Shown here in pieces: positions 17,855 through 27,035 of a stretch of 64,000 nucleotides of DNA. Position 1 is the first letter of the stretch; every line of letters begins with the position of its first letter. The notes beneath the pieces were generated by a model. The model saw only the letters and a program-made list of their open reading frames with translations. It ran no database searches and was not told where the DNA came from. The stretch lies in assembly GCF_003261635.1 (NCBI RefSeq), contig NZ_QFXK01000009.1:248001-312000 (forward strand), given 5' to 3'. Position numbers and translations under genes: made by a program. This stretch comes from Kribbella monticola (GTDB taxonomy: Bacteria; Actinomycetota; Actinomycetes; Propionibacteriales; Kribbellaceae).

Positions 17855-19242
17855 GCGACCGCAGTCCCCGCAACCGCGCCCCGCAACGCCGTCCGGACCA
17901 GGTCCGCCAGCTCGCCTACCGGGTGATCCGCCAGGTCACAGCCGAGGACGGGTACGCCAACCTCGTCCTCAACAAGGCGCTGCGCGACCAGCGGATGAGC
18001 GGCCGCGACGCCGCGTTCTGCACCGAGCTCGTGCACGGCACGCTGCGCTGGCAGGGCACGTACGACGCGGTGCTCGCGCGCTGCGTGTCGCGCCCGCTCC
18101 CCGAACTGGACGCGAACCTGCTCGACCTCCTCCGCCTCGGCACTCACCAGTTGCTCCGGATGCGCGTCGACTCGTACGCGGCCGTCAACGAGATGGTCAC
18201 GCTCACCCGCGCCGAAGCCGGTCAGAGCCGCAGCGGCCTCGTCAACGCCGTACTGCGGAAGGTCAGCCAGCGCACGCTCGACCAGTGGATCACCACGATC
18301 GCGCCCGCGCCCGAGGCCGACGAGTACGGCTATCTCGCGATCGCCAAGGCGCACCCGCGCTGGGTGATCGAGGCCTTCGATGACGCGCTGGGGGTGCGAG
18401 GCCTCGAGCGTGACCTGGTTGACCTCCTCGACGCCGACAACGACCCGCCGCGCGTCACACTGGTCGCTCGTCCCGGCCTGGCGGAGCTGGACGAGCTGAT
18501 CGAGGCTGGCGCGACCCGCACCCGCTGGTCGCAGTACGGCGCTGTGCTGCAAGGTGGTGGTGATCCAGGACGGATCGGCGCCGTGGCGACCGGTCGTGCG
18601 GGTGTGCAGGACGAGGGGTCGCAGCTGGTCGCTACTGCGCTGGCCACTGCGCCACTGGAGGGCGACGATGCTCGCTGGCTCGACCTCTGTGCCGGTCCTG
18701 GAGGCAAGTCGGCGCTACTGGCCGCGCTCGCCAACCAGAAGGACGCACTGCTCACTGCTGTCGAGCCGCAGAAGCACCGTGCCGAGCTGGTGCGATCCAA
18801 CCTTCGCGCGATCCCCGGCGATCACCAGGTGCTGGTGGGAGACGGGACGAAGCCGACGTGGCCTGCTGGGTGGTACGACCGGGTGCTGGCCGACGTACCG
18901 TGCAGTGGGCTTGGGGCACTGCGCCGCCGCCCGGAAGCGCGCTGGCGCCGTACGCCGGACGACATCGCCGAGCTGCAGCCGCTGCAGGAGGCTCTGCTGT
19001 CGTCAGCGATCACCTCGGTGCGACCGGGCGGTCTGGTGGCGTACGTGACGTGCTCGCCGCACCACGCCGAGACCCGGGCAGTCGTGGACGCCGTACTGGA
19101 CAGCCGGAGTGACGCGGTCGTCGAGGATGCGCGGGAGCTGTTCCCGGGTGTGCCGTCGCTCGGCGGTGGGCCGGATGTGCAGCTGTGGCCGCATCTGCAC
19201 GGCACCGACGCGATGTACCTCGCGCTGATCCGCCGTACGTGA
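17851..19242 (+). CDS. rsmB: 16S rRNA cytosine-C5 methyltransferase RsmB
   Basis: Methylates C967 (E. coli numbering) of 16S rRNA. The 463-residue protein has an N-terminal NusB-like RNA-binding domain ([20 protein letters not shown]) and a SAM-dependent domain with [36 protein letters not shown] and [10 protein letters not shown]. The last two hold the catalytic cysteine pair. GTG 17851 overlaps the fmt stop as GTGA. rpe and ribD often follow in related genomes; here they do not. Confidence 0.93.
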   Translation: MSDRSPRNRAPQRRPDQVRQLAYRVIRQVTAEDGYANLVLNKALRDQRMSGRDAAFCTELVHGTLRWQGTYDAVLARCVSRPLPELDANLLDLLRLGTHQLLRMRVDSYAAVNEMVTLTRAEAGQSRSGLVNAVLRKVSQRTLDQWITTIAPAPEADEYGYLAIAKAHPRWVIEAFDDALGVRGLERDLVDLLDADNDPPRVTLVARPGLAELDELIEAGATRTRWSQYGAVLQGGGDPGRIGAVATGRAGVQDEGSQLVATALATAPLEGDDARWLDLCAGPGGKSALLAALANQKDALLTAVEPQKHRAELVRSNLRAIPGDHQVLVGDGTKPTWPAGWYDRVLADVPCSGLGALRRRPEARWRRTPDDIAELQPLQEALLSSAITSVRPGGLVAYVTCSPHHAETRAVVDAVLDSRSDAVVEDARELFPGVPSLGGGPDVQLWPHLHGTDAMYLALIRRT

Positions 19243-19258
19243 GGATCAGTCTGCGGAC

Positions 19259-19271
19259 CACCTGTCAGGTG
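19259..19271. promoter_or_regulatory. 13-bp palindrome CACCTG-T-CAGGTG before a DMT transporter gene
   Basis: A perfect inverted repeat about 30 bases upstream of the transporter start and 17 bases after the rsmB stop. It could be an operator; it is too short to act as a terminator on its own. Confidence 0.35.
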
Positions 19272-19299
19272 CGTGGGCAGTAACGGTCATGATGGTGTC

Positions 19300-20292
19300 G
19301 TGACGATCACCGAATCCCGCCCTGCCCTCAGCACTCGACAGAGTCAGGTCGTCGGGCTCGCGGCGGCCTTCGGGATCGGCATGCTCGTCGCAGTGCAGTC
19401 GCGCATCAACGGTGAGCTCGGCAGCAGGCTCGGCGACGGCATACCGGCTGCACTCATCTCGTTCGTCTCCGGCCTGCTGATCCTGTTGGTCGCCTGCCTG
19501 CTGATCCGGCGGATCCGTACGTCTCTCGGCAACGTCTGGCGGACCATCAGGACGAGCTCCGGTGAGCAGGGCCAGCTCCGCTGGTGGCAGTGCATCGGGG
19601 GAGTGGCGGGCGCGTTCCTGGTGGCCACCCAGTCCATCACTGTGTCGGTGATCGGCGTAGCGGTGTTCACTGTGGCCGTAGTCGCCGGACAAGCCGTCAG
19701 TAGCTTGGTGGTCGACCGACTCGGCTTCGGGCCGGCAGGACCTCAGCCGTACACGACGCTGCGAGTAGTGGGCGCTGTGCTTGCACTAGTCGCAGTGGTG
19801 CTCGCCGTCTCGGACCGGTTGAACCACCCGTCCGGCCTACTGATCGCAGTACTGCCTGCACTCGGCGGTATCGGCACTGCAGTACAGCAAGCGATCAACG
19901 GCCGGGTGGCGCGCACTGCATCAAAGGACGCGTACGGCGCGCTCGCTGCCGGCTTCATCAACTTCTTGGCCGGCACTGCAGCGCTGGTGATCGTCCTGCT
20001 GATCGACCTGGTCTTCCGCGGCGCACCCCGCAGCCTGCCCACCGAGCCTTGGCTGTACTTCGGTGGCGCGTGCGGCGTGATCTTCATCAGCTCCGCGGCC
20101 GCCGTCGTCCGGGTGGTCGGCGTCTTCGTGCTCGGTCTCGGCACGATCGCAGGCCAGCTGATCGCCAGCCTGCTGATCGACCTCTTCGTACCGGCGTCGG
20201 ACCAGGCCGTCACCTTCCCGGTCGTCGCCGGAACGCTGCTGGCTCTCGTCGCCGTGGTCGTCGCCGCGATTCCCAACCTCAGGAAGAACTGA
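19300..20292 (+). CDS. DMT-family (DUF606/YdcZ-like) membrane transporter
   Basis: About 330 residues with roughly ten membrane helices in two related halves, the pattern of the DUF606 branch of the drug/metabolite transporter group. Helix 1 carries GLAAAFGIGMLVAVQSRINGEL. The same VQQAINGRV pattern recurs in the second half near residue 195. The substrate is unknown. GTG 19300 (VTITESRP) is preferred; GTG 19273 in frame is possible. Codon use is unusual for the window, with many ACT, GCA and GTA codons around 19640-19990, which may mark later acquisition. Confidence 0.75.
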   Translation: MTITESRPALSTRQSQVVGLAAAFGIGMLVAVQSRINGELGSRLGDGIPAALISFVSGLLILLVACLLIRRIRTSLGNVWRTIRTSSGEQGQLRWWQCIGGVAGAFLVATQSITVSVIGVAVFTVAVVAGQAVSSLVVDRLGFGPAGPQPYTTLRVVGAVLALVAVVLAVSDRLNHPSGLLIAVLPALGGIGTAVQQAINGRVARTASKDAYGALAAGFINFLAGTAALVIVLLIDLVFRGAPRSLPTEPWLYFGGACGVIFISSAAAVVRVVGVFVLGLGTIAGQLIASLLIDLFVPASDQAVTFPVVAGTLLALVAVVVAAIPNLRKN

Positions 20293-20295
20293 GCC

Positions 20296-21279
20296 TCACG
20301 GCACCGGAGCGGCCGTCGACTCGGCCGGGACCTTCGGCTTGCGGGCCCAGCGGCCCGGGCTCAGGACGCCTTGGGAGACCGCGACGCCGAACAGAACGAC
20401 CAGGGCACCGACCGGCTGGTACCAGGTGAGGTGTTCGTCCAGCACCAGGACGCCGACGATGATGGCGAAGATCGGCATCACGTAGGTGACCATCGAGGTC
20501 ACGCTCGCGCCGACCAGCCGGATCACCCGCAGGTTCAGCACGAAGGCGATCCCGCTTCCGAGAGCGCCCAGGGCGATCACGCTGGCGACGGTCTTGAGTG
20601 AGAGCGTCCAGGGCATCGGCGGGGCGTGCCCGGTCACGATCGGCGCCACGATCGCGAGCTGGACAGTTGCGCAGAGCAACAAGCTCGCCGACAACGCGGT
20701 ACCGGACAACTTGCTGCCGGCAATGAACCGCTTCTGGTACGGAATGGCCACGCCGTACGAGCAGGCGGCGGCCATGCACAGGAGCTGGCCGGTGAGATCG
20801 GCGCCGCCGTGCAGCTGCCAGGCGCCGAGCACGACCAGCATGCCGATGAATCCGAGCACCAGGCCGATCGCTCGCTGGGCGTTGAACTTCTCGGTCCGGA
20901 AGACCAGGACCGCGACGGGCAGCACCACCAGCGGGGTGATGCCGTTCCAGATGCCGGCCAGGAGCGACGGGACCCGCTGCTCGCCGTACCCGAACAGGGT
21001 CCAGGGCAGTGCGGAGCCGATCGCGCCCATCACGAAGGTGTGCGCCCAGATCTTCGGTTCGCGCGGCAACGACTCGCGCTTGATCGCCAGGATGACGAGC
21101 AGGACCGCAGCGCCGGCCAGCACCCGGCCGAGCGCGAGATACAGCGGATGGAGTTCGCGGACTCCGACGGAGATGAACAGGAAGCTGCAGCCCCAGATCG
21201 CGGCCAGCAAGAGCATGGTCGGAAGCCAGGAACGAAGCGGCGGCATGTCAGGAGTCGTCTCAGTGCTCACTCCTGACAT
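20296..21279 (-). CDS. EamA-family DMT transporter
   Basis: A 327-residue, ten-helix EamA/RhaT-type permease. The first repeat holds LLLAAIWGCSFLFISVGVRE and the second CSYGVAIPYQKRFIAG, then LGALGSGIAFVLNLRVI. The substrate is unknown. ATG 21279 gives MSGVSTETT; GTG 21270 has an AGGA at better spacing and may be the real start. Its end is 3 bases from the convergent DUF606-type gene. A large palindrome lies upstream. Confidence 0.85.
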   Translation of the reverse strand: MSGVSTETTPDMPPLRSWLPTMLLLAAIWGCSFLFISVGVRELHPLYLALGRVLAGAAVLLVILAIKRESLPREPKIWAHTFVMGAIGSALPWTLFGYGEQRVPSLLAGIWNGITPLVVLPVAVLVFRTEKFNAQRAIGLVLGFIGMLVVLGAWQLHGGADLTGQLLCMAAACSYGVAIPYQKRFIAGSKLSGTALSASLLLCATVQLAIVAPIVTGHAPPMPWTLSLKTVASVIALGALGSGIAFVLNLRVIRLVGASVTSMVTYVMPIFAIIVGVLVLDEHLTWYQPVGALVVLFGVAVSQGVLSPGRWARKPKVPAESTAAPVP

Positions 21280-21381
21280 CCTGCAGCATCCCGCCGACAA
21301 TTTCCCCATCCTGCCCACAATCGGGCAACACCCCACCGCCGACCCAACCTCCGCCCCCCGCCCTACCCGGCGCTTGTTCGT

Positions 21382-21455
21382 GGGGTTCACTCCTCGTTGT
21401 GGGGTTGCCCCACTGCTATAGCGATGGGGTAACCCCACGAGAAGGAGTGGAGCCC
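21382..21455. repeat. 74-bp imperfect palindrome containing two TGGGG-N3-CCCCA sites
   Basis: Two 31-base arms (21382-21412 and 21425-21455) are about 80% complementary around the perfect centre GCTATAGC (21415-21422). Each arm contains its own small palindrome: TGGGGTTGCCCCA on the left and TGGGGTAACCCCA on the right. It lies between the divergent EamA gene and the aminotransferase gene. It could be a paired operator, a cruciform-forming or REP-like element, or a bidirectional hairpin. Position between divergent starts argues against a simple terminator. Confidence 0.7.
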
Positions 21456-21519
21456 ATCGAGGGGAGGCGCGCGCGGGTGGGGTGGCGGGGGTTTGGGTTG
21501 GGTGGTGAGGATGGGCGGT

Positions 21520-22710
21520 ATGGGTGTCTTCGAGGTGGAGTCGGTACGTAAGCAGTTTCCTGCGCTGAGTGAAGGGGCGGCTCATTTCGACGGGCCGGGT
21601 GGGTCGCAGACACCGCAGGTGGTCGCGGATGCGGTGGCGACGACGATGGTGTCCGCGCTCGCCAACCGGGGCCAATTGACGGCGGCCGAGCGGCGTGCCG
21701 ACGGCATCGTTCTCGGCGCCCGCCAGGCGATGGCGGACCTCCTCGGTACCGACCCCGGAGGCATCGTCTTCGGCCGGAGCATGACGCAGTTGACCTACGA
21801 CTTCGCCCGCACCCTGGCCAAGAACTGGGGACCGGGGGACGAGGTCGTCGTGACCCGGCTGGACCACGATGCGAACATCCGGCCCTGGGTGCAGGCAGCG
21901 GAGGCTGTCGGCGCGACCGCTCGCTGGCTGGCCTTCGACCCGGCGACCTCGGAACTCGATGACCTCGAACCGCTGCTTTCGGACGGCACCCGGCTTGTCG
22001 CCGTCACCGGTGCCTCCAACCTGATCGGCACCCGCCCGGATCTCCCCGCCATCGCTGACCTTGTGCACGCGTCCGGCGCGCTCGTGTACGTCGACGGCGT
22101 CCACCTGACGCCGCACGCCCCGGTGGACGCATCCTTCGCCGACTTCTACGCGTGCTCGCCGTACAAGTTCTTCGGGCCGCACTGCGGGGTGCTCTCGGCC
22201 GCACCGGCGCTGCTCGACGGGCTCCGGCCGGACAAGTTGCTTCCGGCAACGGATGTGGTACCGGAGCGGTTCGAGTTCGGCACCTTGCCCTACGAGCTGC
22301 TCGCCGGAACCACTGCGGCCGTTGACTTCCTGGCCGGTCTCGGCGGAACGGGGGAGAACCGCAGAGAGCGTTTGCTGAGTTCTCTGGCGTTGCTCGAACT
22401 GTACGAGGACAAGCTGCGCGACGACCTCGAATCCCGGCTGGCGGCGATCGAAGGCGTCACTCTCTACGGCCACGCGCAACGCCGTACGCCGACGTTGCTC
22501 TTCTCCGTCGCCGGCCATGACTCACGATCGGTCGCCGCCCGGCTCGCCGAAGAGGGCGTCAACGCGCCGGCCGGATCCTTCTACGCGGTGGAGGCGTCCC
22601 GGCACCTAGGTCTCGGCGACACCGGCGCAGTACGGGCCGGTCTCGCTCCTTACACGAACGAATCCGACCTCGACCGGTTGGTCGAAGGCGTCACCCGGCT
22701 GGTCTCTTGA
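21520..22710 (+). CDS. Class V aminotransferase, cysteine desulfurase-like
   Basis: A 396-residue PLP enzyme of the cysteine desulfurase-like group of class V aminotransferases. Visible features are AAHFDGPGGSQTPQVV, then VVVTRLDHDANIRPW, VYVDGVHLTPHAPVD (PLP-binding Asp) and FYACSPYKFFGPHCGVL (Schiff-base Lys). The catalytic Cys loop of true desulfurases is not obvious, so another amino-acid lyase activity is possible. ATG 21520 follows GGTGAGG; ATG 21511 is an alternative. It stands alone. Confidence 0.82.
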   Translation: MGVFEVESVRKQFPALSEGAAHFDGPGGSQTPQVVADAVATTMVSALANRGQLTAAERRADGIVLGARQAMADLLGTDPGGIVFGRSMTQLTYDFARTLAKNWGPGDEVVVTRLDHDANIRPWVQAAEAVGATARWLAFDPATSELDDLEPLLSDGTRLVAVTGASNLIGTRPDLPAIADLVHASGALVYVDGVHLTPHAPVDASFADFYACSPYKFFGPHCGVLSAAPALLDGLRPDKLLPATDVVPERFEFGTLPYELLAGTTAAVDFLAGLGGTGENRRERLLSSLALLELYEDKLRDDLESRLAAIEGVTLYGHAQRRTPTLLFSVAGHDSRSVAARLAEEGVNAPAGSFYAVEASRHLGLGDTGAVRAGLAPYTNESDLDRLVEGVTRLVS

Positions 22711-22736
22711 CTGCCTCGGAAGTTAATAACTAAAGT
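22707..22736 (+). promoter_or_regulatory. Promoter with embedded palindrome upstream of the GH36-ROK-GH125 operon
   Basis: TTGACT (22707-22712) and TAAAGT (22731-22736) are 18 bases apart. The perfect palindrome AGTTA-A-TAACT (22721-22731) lies between and touching the boxes, an ideal place for repression. The operon's own ROK regulator is the natural candidate. Confidence 0.55.
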
Positions 22737-22802
22737 CAATGGGGTAAGTCGGTCCGCGCTGCTCGGCTGGCTTCCGGAACCCGATCTGGAGGAGCCCGCG
22801 GA

Positions 22803-24386
22803 GTGAACGAACCGGCCAAGGTGTTCGTCCAGGCAACGCCCGGCGACTCCCTCGCGGAGGCTTCCCGCAGTACCGACCAGACCTGGACCGCGGCCGGTAT
22901 CGAGGTCAACTGGAACGCCCCGGAGATCGTTGTGAGCGCGATCCGCGAGATCTCGCGGGTCGCGCTGCGCTGGGAGCAGCGGCTCTCGCCTGACGTGCTC
23001 GTACTCGGAGACGCCTGGGAGCGCTCGTACGGCGATCTCCAGTGGCGCCACCTCCAGCCCGAGCGCCTGCTCCCGTGGTACTGGCTGGCTCACGACCGTC
23101 GTACCGGCGCCACCACCGGCATGGGCGTCGACGTCCATCCCGGCGCCTTCTGCTCGTGGACCGCGGACCCCGCCGGCATCACGCTCTGGCTCGACCTTCG
23201 CAATGGCGGCGGGCCGACCCGGCTCGGCGGCCGTTCCCTCGTTGCCGCCGAAGTCCGGTCATTCGAGGACGCCGGTACGCCGTGGCTGACGTTGCAGGCC
23301 GCGGTGGAGACCATGAGTTCCCGGCTACCGGCGCGACCTGAGCCCGTGCCGGTAGTCGGGGCGAACAACTGGTACTACGCCTACGGCGAGGGTTTCGACG
23401 AGGAGGCTGTGCTGCAGGACGCGGCGACCGTTGTCGAACTGGCCGACGGGCATCCGGTCAAGCCGTTCTCCGTGGTCGACGACGGCTGGAACCCGGGCGG
23501 CAACGGTTCGGGCGGACCGTGGGAGAGCGGTATCGCGGGGATCTTCGACGACATGGCCGGCACTGCCGCCGCGATCAAACAACTCGGCGCCCGGCCGGGG
23601 CTCTGGTTCCGCCCGTTGCTGTCCCGTGAGAGCGGTCTGTGGGGTCGCCAGGGCCAGAACGACGGCTTCGGGCGCGCGCTCGACCCGTCGTACCCGGAAG
23701 TCCTCGACCTCGTGCGCGCGGACCTGCAGCGCTTTCGGGACTGGGGCTACGAACTGGTCAAACACGACTTCAGCACGTACGACGTCTTCGGCCGGTTCGG
23801 ACCGGCGATGGGCGCGCGCCTGACCGACGACGGCTGGCAACTGCACGACACCACCCGTACTACGGCCGAGATCGTGCTCGCGTTCTATCGCGAGCTCCGC
23901 GCGGCTGCGGGAGACGTAGTACTGATCGGCTGCAACACCGTCGGTCACCTGGCGGCGGGCCTCGTCGACATCCAGCGAACTGGGGACGACACGTCCGGGC
24001 GCGACTGGGAGCGGACCCGCAAGATGGGGGTCAACTCACTCGCTTTCCGGCTGCCGCAGCACAACCGGTTCTTCACCCTCGACGCCGACTGCGTGCCCTG
24101 TACGCCGCAGACGCCTTGGGAACAGAACCGCCAGTTCCTGGATCTGATAGCGCGCTCAGGAAGCGCTCTCTTCGTTTCCGTCGACCCGGCCGCGAGGACG
24201 GAGCGGACGGATCGCGAGCTGAGCGACGGTATACGGTTGGCGCTCAGCGGTGGAGACGCGGCGCGGGGCGGGATCGAGCCGCTGGACTGGCTGGTCAACA
24301 CGACGCCGAACCTCTGGCGCGCCGGCGGTGACGAGGTCCGCTACGACTGGTCCCAGCCGTGGGGCGCGGACCCGACCTCGGGCTGA
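22803..24386 (+). CDS. GH36-like alpha-galactosidase-type glycoside hydrolase
   Basis: A 527-residue protein of the melibiase/GH36-like superfamily with no signal peptide, so probably cytosolic. The barrel has NNWYYAYGEGFDEEAV and PFSVVDDGWNPGG. The nucleophile segment is GYELVKHDFSTYDVFG (Asp), and the acid/base segment is IQRTGDDTSGRDWERT. The exact substrate is open: alpha-galactosides are usual, but the GH125 partner suggests a mannose-containing glycan. GTG 22803 follows GGAG. It is the first gene of a three-gene operon. AGCGCTCTC occurs at 24162. Confidence 0.78.
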   Translation: MNEPAKVFVQATPGDSLAEASRSTDQTWTAAGIEVNWNAPEIVVSAIREISRVALRWEQRLSPDVLVLGDAWERSYGDLQWRHLQPERLLPWYWLAHDRRTGATTGMGVDVHPGAFCSWTADPAGITLWLDLRNGGGPTRLGGRSLVAAEVRSFEDAGTPWLTLQAAVETMSSRLPARPEPVPVVGANNWYYAYGEGFDEEAVLQDAATVVELADGHPVKPFSVVDDGWNPGGNGSGGPWESGIAGIFDDMAGTAAAIKQLGARPGLWFRPLLSRESGLWGRQGQNDGFGRALDPSYPEVLDLVRADLQRFRDWGYELVKHDFSTYDVFGRFGPAMGARLTDDGWQLHDTTRTTAEIVLAFYRELRAAAGDVVLIGCNTVGHLAAGLVDIQRTGDDTSGRDWERTRKMGVNSLAFRLPQHNRFFTLDADCVPCTPQTPWEQNRQFLDLIARSGSALFVSVDPAARTERTDRELSDGIRLALSGGDAARGGIEPLDWLVNTTPNLWRAGGDEVRYDWSQPWGADPTSG

Positions 24387-24412
24387 GGTGCCGTAGTGCG
24401 AGGCTCGACCCG

Positions 24413-25744
24413 ATGGAAGAGACAGGGGGAGTGGTGAACGCCGAACAGCCTCCGGCCGTAGTTCGCCGGGGTACGAACCTGGATCGGGTCGGCGGCTTCA
24501 ACGACACCGTGGTGCTCGACGCGATCCGCCGCGCCGACCAACGCCTCAGCCGGGTCGAGATCGCCGCGGCCACCGGTCTGTCCGGTCAAGCCATCTCCAA
24601 CATCACCCGCCGGCTGCTGGACGCCGGCCTGGTCCGCGAAGCCGGCCGGCAGAAAAGCGCCGGCCTCGGCAAGCCGCGCACCCTGCTCGAACTCGAACCC
24701 ACCGGCCAGTACGCCGTCGGCGTGCACCTGGATCCGGCCGTCGTCACCGTGGTCGTGCTCGACCTGACCGGCCAGGTGGTCGCACGCCGCCGGTCCGAGA
24801 CACCGGCGACCACCGACGACCCGGACGTCCTCATCGCCGGTATCGCCGCCAGTGTCGAAGAGGTCATCACGGCCGCCGGCGCACCGCGGGACCGCGTCGT
24901 CGGGGTCGGGATCGCAGCGCCCGGTCCGATCGACGTCGATCGGGGCGTGGTGGTCGATCCGCCGAACCTGTCCGCCTGGCACCTGGTTCCGCTCCGCGAC
25001 GCCCTGCGCGAGCAGACCGGGCTGCCGGTCCTGCTGGACAAGGACGTCACGGCCGCCGCATCCGCCGAGAAGTGGGCCGGTGGGCCGAACGGCCGCGGCA
25101 GCTTCGTGTTCTTCTATCTCGGCACCGGCGTCGGCGCCGGCCTGGTGATCGGGGACGAGGTGGTCCGTGGCTCGTCCAGCAACGTCGGCGAGATCGGCCA
25201 TGTCATCGTCGACCCGGACGGCCCGCTCTGCTACTGCGGCCGCCGCGGGTGCGTCGGCGAGACCAGCCAGCCCCGGTACCTGGTCCAGCAGGCGATGCAG
25301 GCCGGAGTACTTGCCCAAGGCATCGATCTGGACGATCGGCACGCCGTCGACGCCGCCTTCGCCGAGCTGTGCTCGCAGGCGGCCGCCGGGTTCGGGTCGG
25401 CGCGTGACATCGTCACGGCGCTGGCCGGCCGGATCGCCAAGGTGGTCGAGGACATCGCGAACCTGCTCGACCTGGAGCGCGTCGTCTTCGGCGGCCCGCA
25501 CTGGGACCAGCTCGCGCCGTTCTTCGACGAGTTCGTCCGGGCGGCGCTGGTGGAGCGCTTTCTCGTGCGCTCCGTGCATCCGTTCGTCGTCGCCGGCACC
25601 GCGCTCGGCGCCGATGTCGGTGCCGTCGGCGCGGCCAGCCTGGTGCTCGACCACACGTTCTCGCCGAACCCCTCGGTGTTGCTGCTCGGACCGGCTCCGG
25701 CGGAGAATCCGCCGGCGGTCGAGCTCGGATCTGCTGAAAGGTGA
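24413..25744 (+). CDS. ROK-family transcriptional regulator
   Basis: A 443-residue repressor. The N-terminal winged helix (RLSRVEIAAATGLSGQAISN) precedes a sugar-kinase-like ROK domain with VGVGIAAPGPIDV, DKDVTAAASAEKW and the glycine loop GTGVGAGLVIG. The signature GEIGH and the zinc site CYCGRRGCVG follow. It lies between the GH36-like and GH125 genes and probably responds to the sugar they release, acting at the palindrome at 22721. ATG 24413 is used; GTG 24434, behind GGGGGA, is a strong alternative. Confidence 0.88.
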   Translation: MEETGGVVNAEQPPAVVRRGTNLDRVGGFNDTVVLDAIRRADQRLSRVEIAAATGLSGQAISNITRRLLDAGLVREAGRQKSAGLGKPRTLLELEPTGQYAVGVHLDPAVVTVVVLDLTGQVVARRRSETPATTDDPDVLIAGIAASVEEVITAAGAPRDRVVGVGIAAPGPIDVDRGVVVDPPNLSAWHLVPLRDALREQTGLPVLLDKDVTAAASAEKWAGGPNGRGSFVFFYLGTGVGAGLVIGDEVVRGSSSNVGEIGHVIVDPDGPLCYCGRRGCVGETSQPRYLVQQAMQAGVLAQGIDLDDRHAVDAAFAELCSQAAAGFGSARDIVTALAGRIAKVVEDIANLLDLERVVFGGPHWDQLAPFFDEFVRAALVERFLVRSVHPFVVAGTALGADVGAVGAASLVLDHTFSPNPSVLLLGPAPAENPPAVELGSAER

Positions 25745-25751
25745 TGTGTTG

Positions 25752-27035
25752 ATGACCGGTATCGATCGCGACGTTCTGGCCCGCGCCGTCGAGGAGGTCC
25801 GCCGGGCGACCGGCGACCCGGTGATCGCGGAGATGTTCGAGCGCTCGATGGCCCAGAACCTGCCGGCCGTCGCGGAGCGGCTGCCGGACGGGACCACCTT
25901 CGTGCTGACCGGCGACATCCCGGCGATGTGGTTGCGCGACTCGGCGGCCCAGCTCCGCCCGTACCTGGTGCTGTGCGGCGACGATCCGGATCTGCAGGAC
26001 GTCCTGATCGGCGTACTGCACCGGCAACTGGAGTACATCGCCATCGACCCGTACGCGAACGCGTTCAACCGGGCCGCCGACGGGTCGGGGCACACCACCG
26101 ACGAGACCGAGATGTCGCCTTGGGTGTGGGAACGCAAGTACGAGATCGACTCGCTCTGCTATCCGATCGAGCTGGCCTACCGGTTGTGGCGGATCACCGG
26201 TCGCAAGGAGGTCATCGACCATCGGTTCACGGCGGCGGCGACCGCGGTGCTCGAGTTGTGGCGGGTCGAGCAGGATCACGAGCAGAACTCGAAGTACCGG
26301 TTCCAGCGCCACGACGACCGGCCCTCGGACACGTTGGTCCGGGACGGGCGCGGCCGTTTGACGCAGCCGACGGGAATGTCGTGGAGCGCTTTCCGGCCCA
26401 GCGACGACGCTACCGAGCTTGGCTTCAACGTGCCGGGGAACATGTTCGCCTCGGCCGTGCTCGGCTATCTGCAGGTGATCGCCCGCGAGGTGCTGGACGA
26501 CGATTCGCTGGCGGGCCAGGCAGCGGAGCTGAAGGCCGCTATCGACGACGGGATCGCACGCCACGGCATGGTCGATCACCCGACTTTCGGCCGGGTCTAT
26601 GCGTACGAGGTCGACGGCGCCGGTGCGCACTTGCTGATGGACGACGCGAACATGCCGAGCCTGCTGTCCGCGCCGTTGTCCGGCTTCGTGGCGGCCGACG
26701 ACCCGGCGTACCTGGCGACGCGGAAGCTGTTGCTGAGTCCCGAGAATCCCTACTACTACAAGGGTTCCGCCGCGGCCGGGATCGGAAGCCCGCACACCCC
26801 GCCGGACTACGTCTGGCCGATCGCGCTCGCCGTCCAGGGTCTGACCAGTACGTCGGCCGACGAGCGGCAGCACCTGCTGGAGGTCCTACGCGACACCACC
26901 GGTGGCACGGGCCAGATGCACGAGGGGTTCCACACCGACGATCCGTCGAAGTACACGCGGGAATGGTTCTCGTGGGCGAACGCCATGTTCTGCGAACTGG
27001 CCCTCGCCCACGCCGGCCGCGGGCTACCCGACTAG
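25752..27035 (+). CDS. GH125 exo-alpha-1,6-mannosidase
   Basis: A 427-residue metal-independent glycoside hydrolase of family GH125. Its landmarks are TGDIPAMWLRDSAAQLRPY, then FNRAADGSGHTTDETEMSPW, WERKYEIDSLCYPIELAYRL, LGFNVPGNMFAS, and the C-terminal MHEGFHTDDPSKYTREWFSW. These are family hallmarks and the length is normal. There is no signal peptide, so it acts on imported oligosaccharides. ATG 25752 follows AAAGGTGA, 7 bases past the ROK stop. Together with the GH36-like enzyme it suggests use of galactose/mannose glycans. Confidence 0.92.
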   Translation: MTGIDRDVLARAVEEVRRATGDPVIAEMFERSMAQNLPAVAERLPDGTTFVLTGDIPAMWLRDSAAQLRPYLVLCGDDPDLQDVLIGVLHRQLEYIAIDPYANAFNRAADGSGHTTDETEMSPWVWERKYEIDSLCYPIELAYRLWRITGRKEVIDHRFTAAATAVLELWRVEQDHEQNSKYRFQRHDDRPSDTLVRDGRGRLTQPTGMSWSAFRPSDDATELGFNVPGNMFASAVLGYLQVIAREVLDDDSLAGQAAELKAAIDDGIARHGMVDHPTFGRVYAYEVDGAGAHLLMDDANMPSLLSAPLSGFVAADDPAYLATRKLLLSPENPYYYKGSAAAGIGSPHTPPDYVWPIALAVQGLTSTSADERQHLLEVLRDTTGGTGQMHEGFHTDDPSKYTREWFSWANAMFCELALAHAGRGLPD

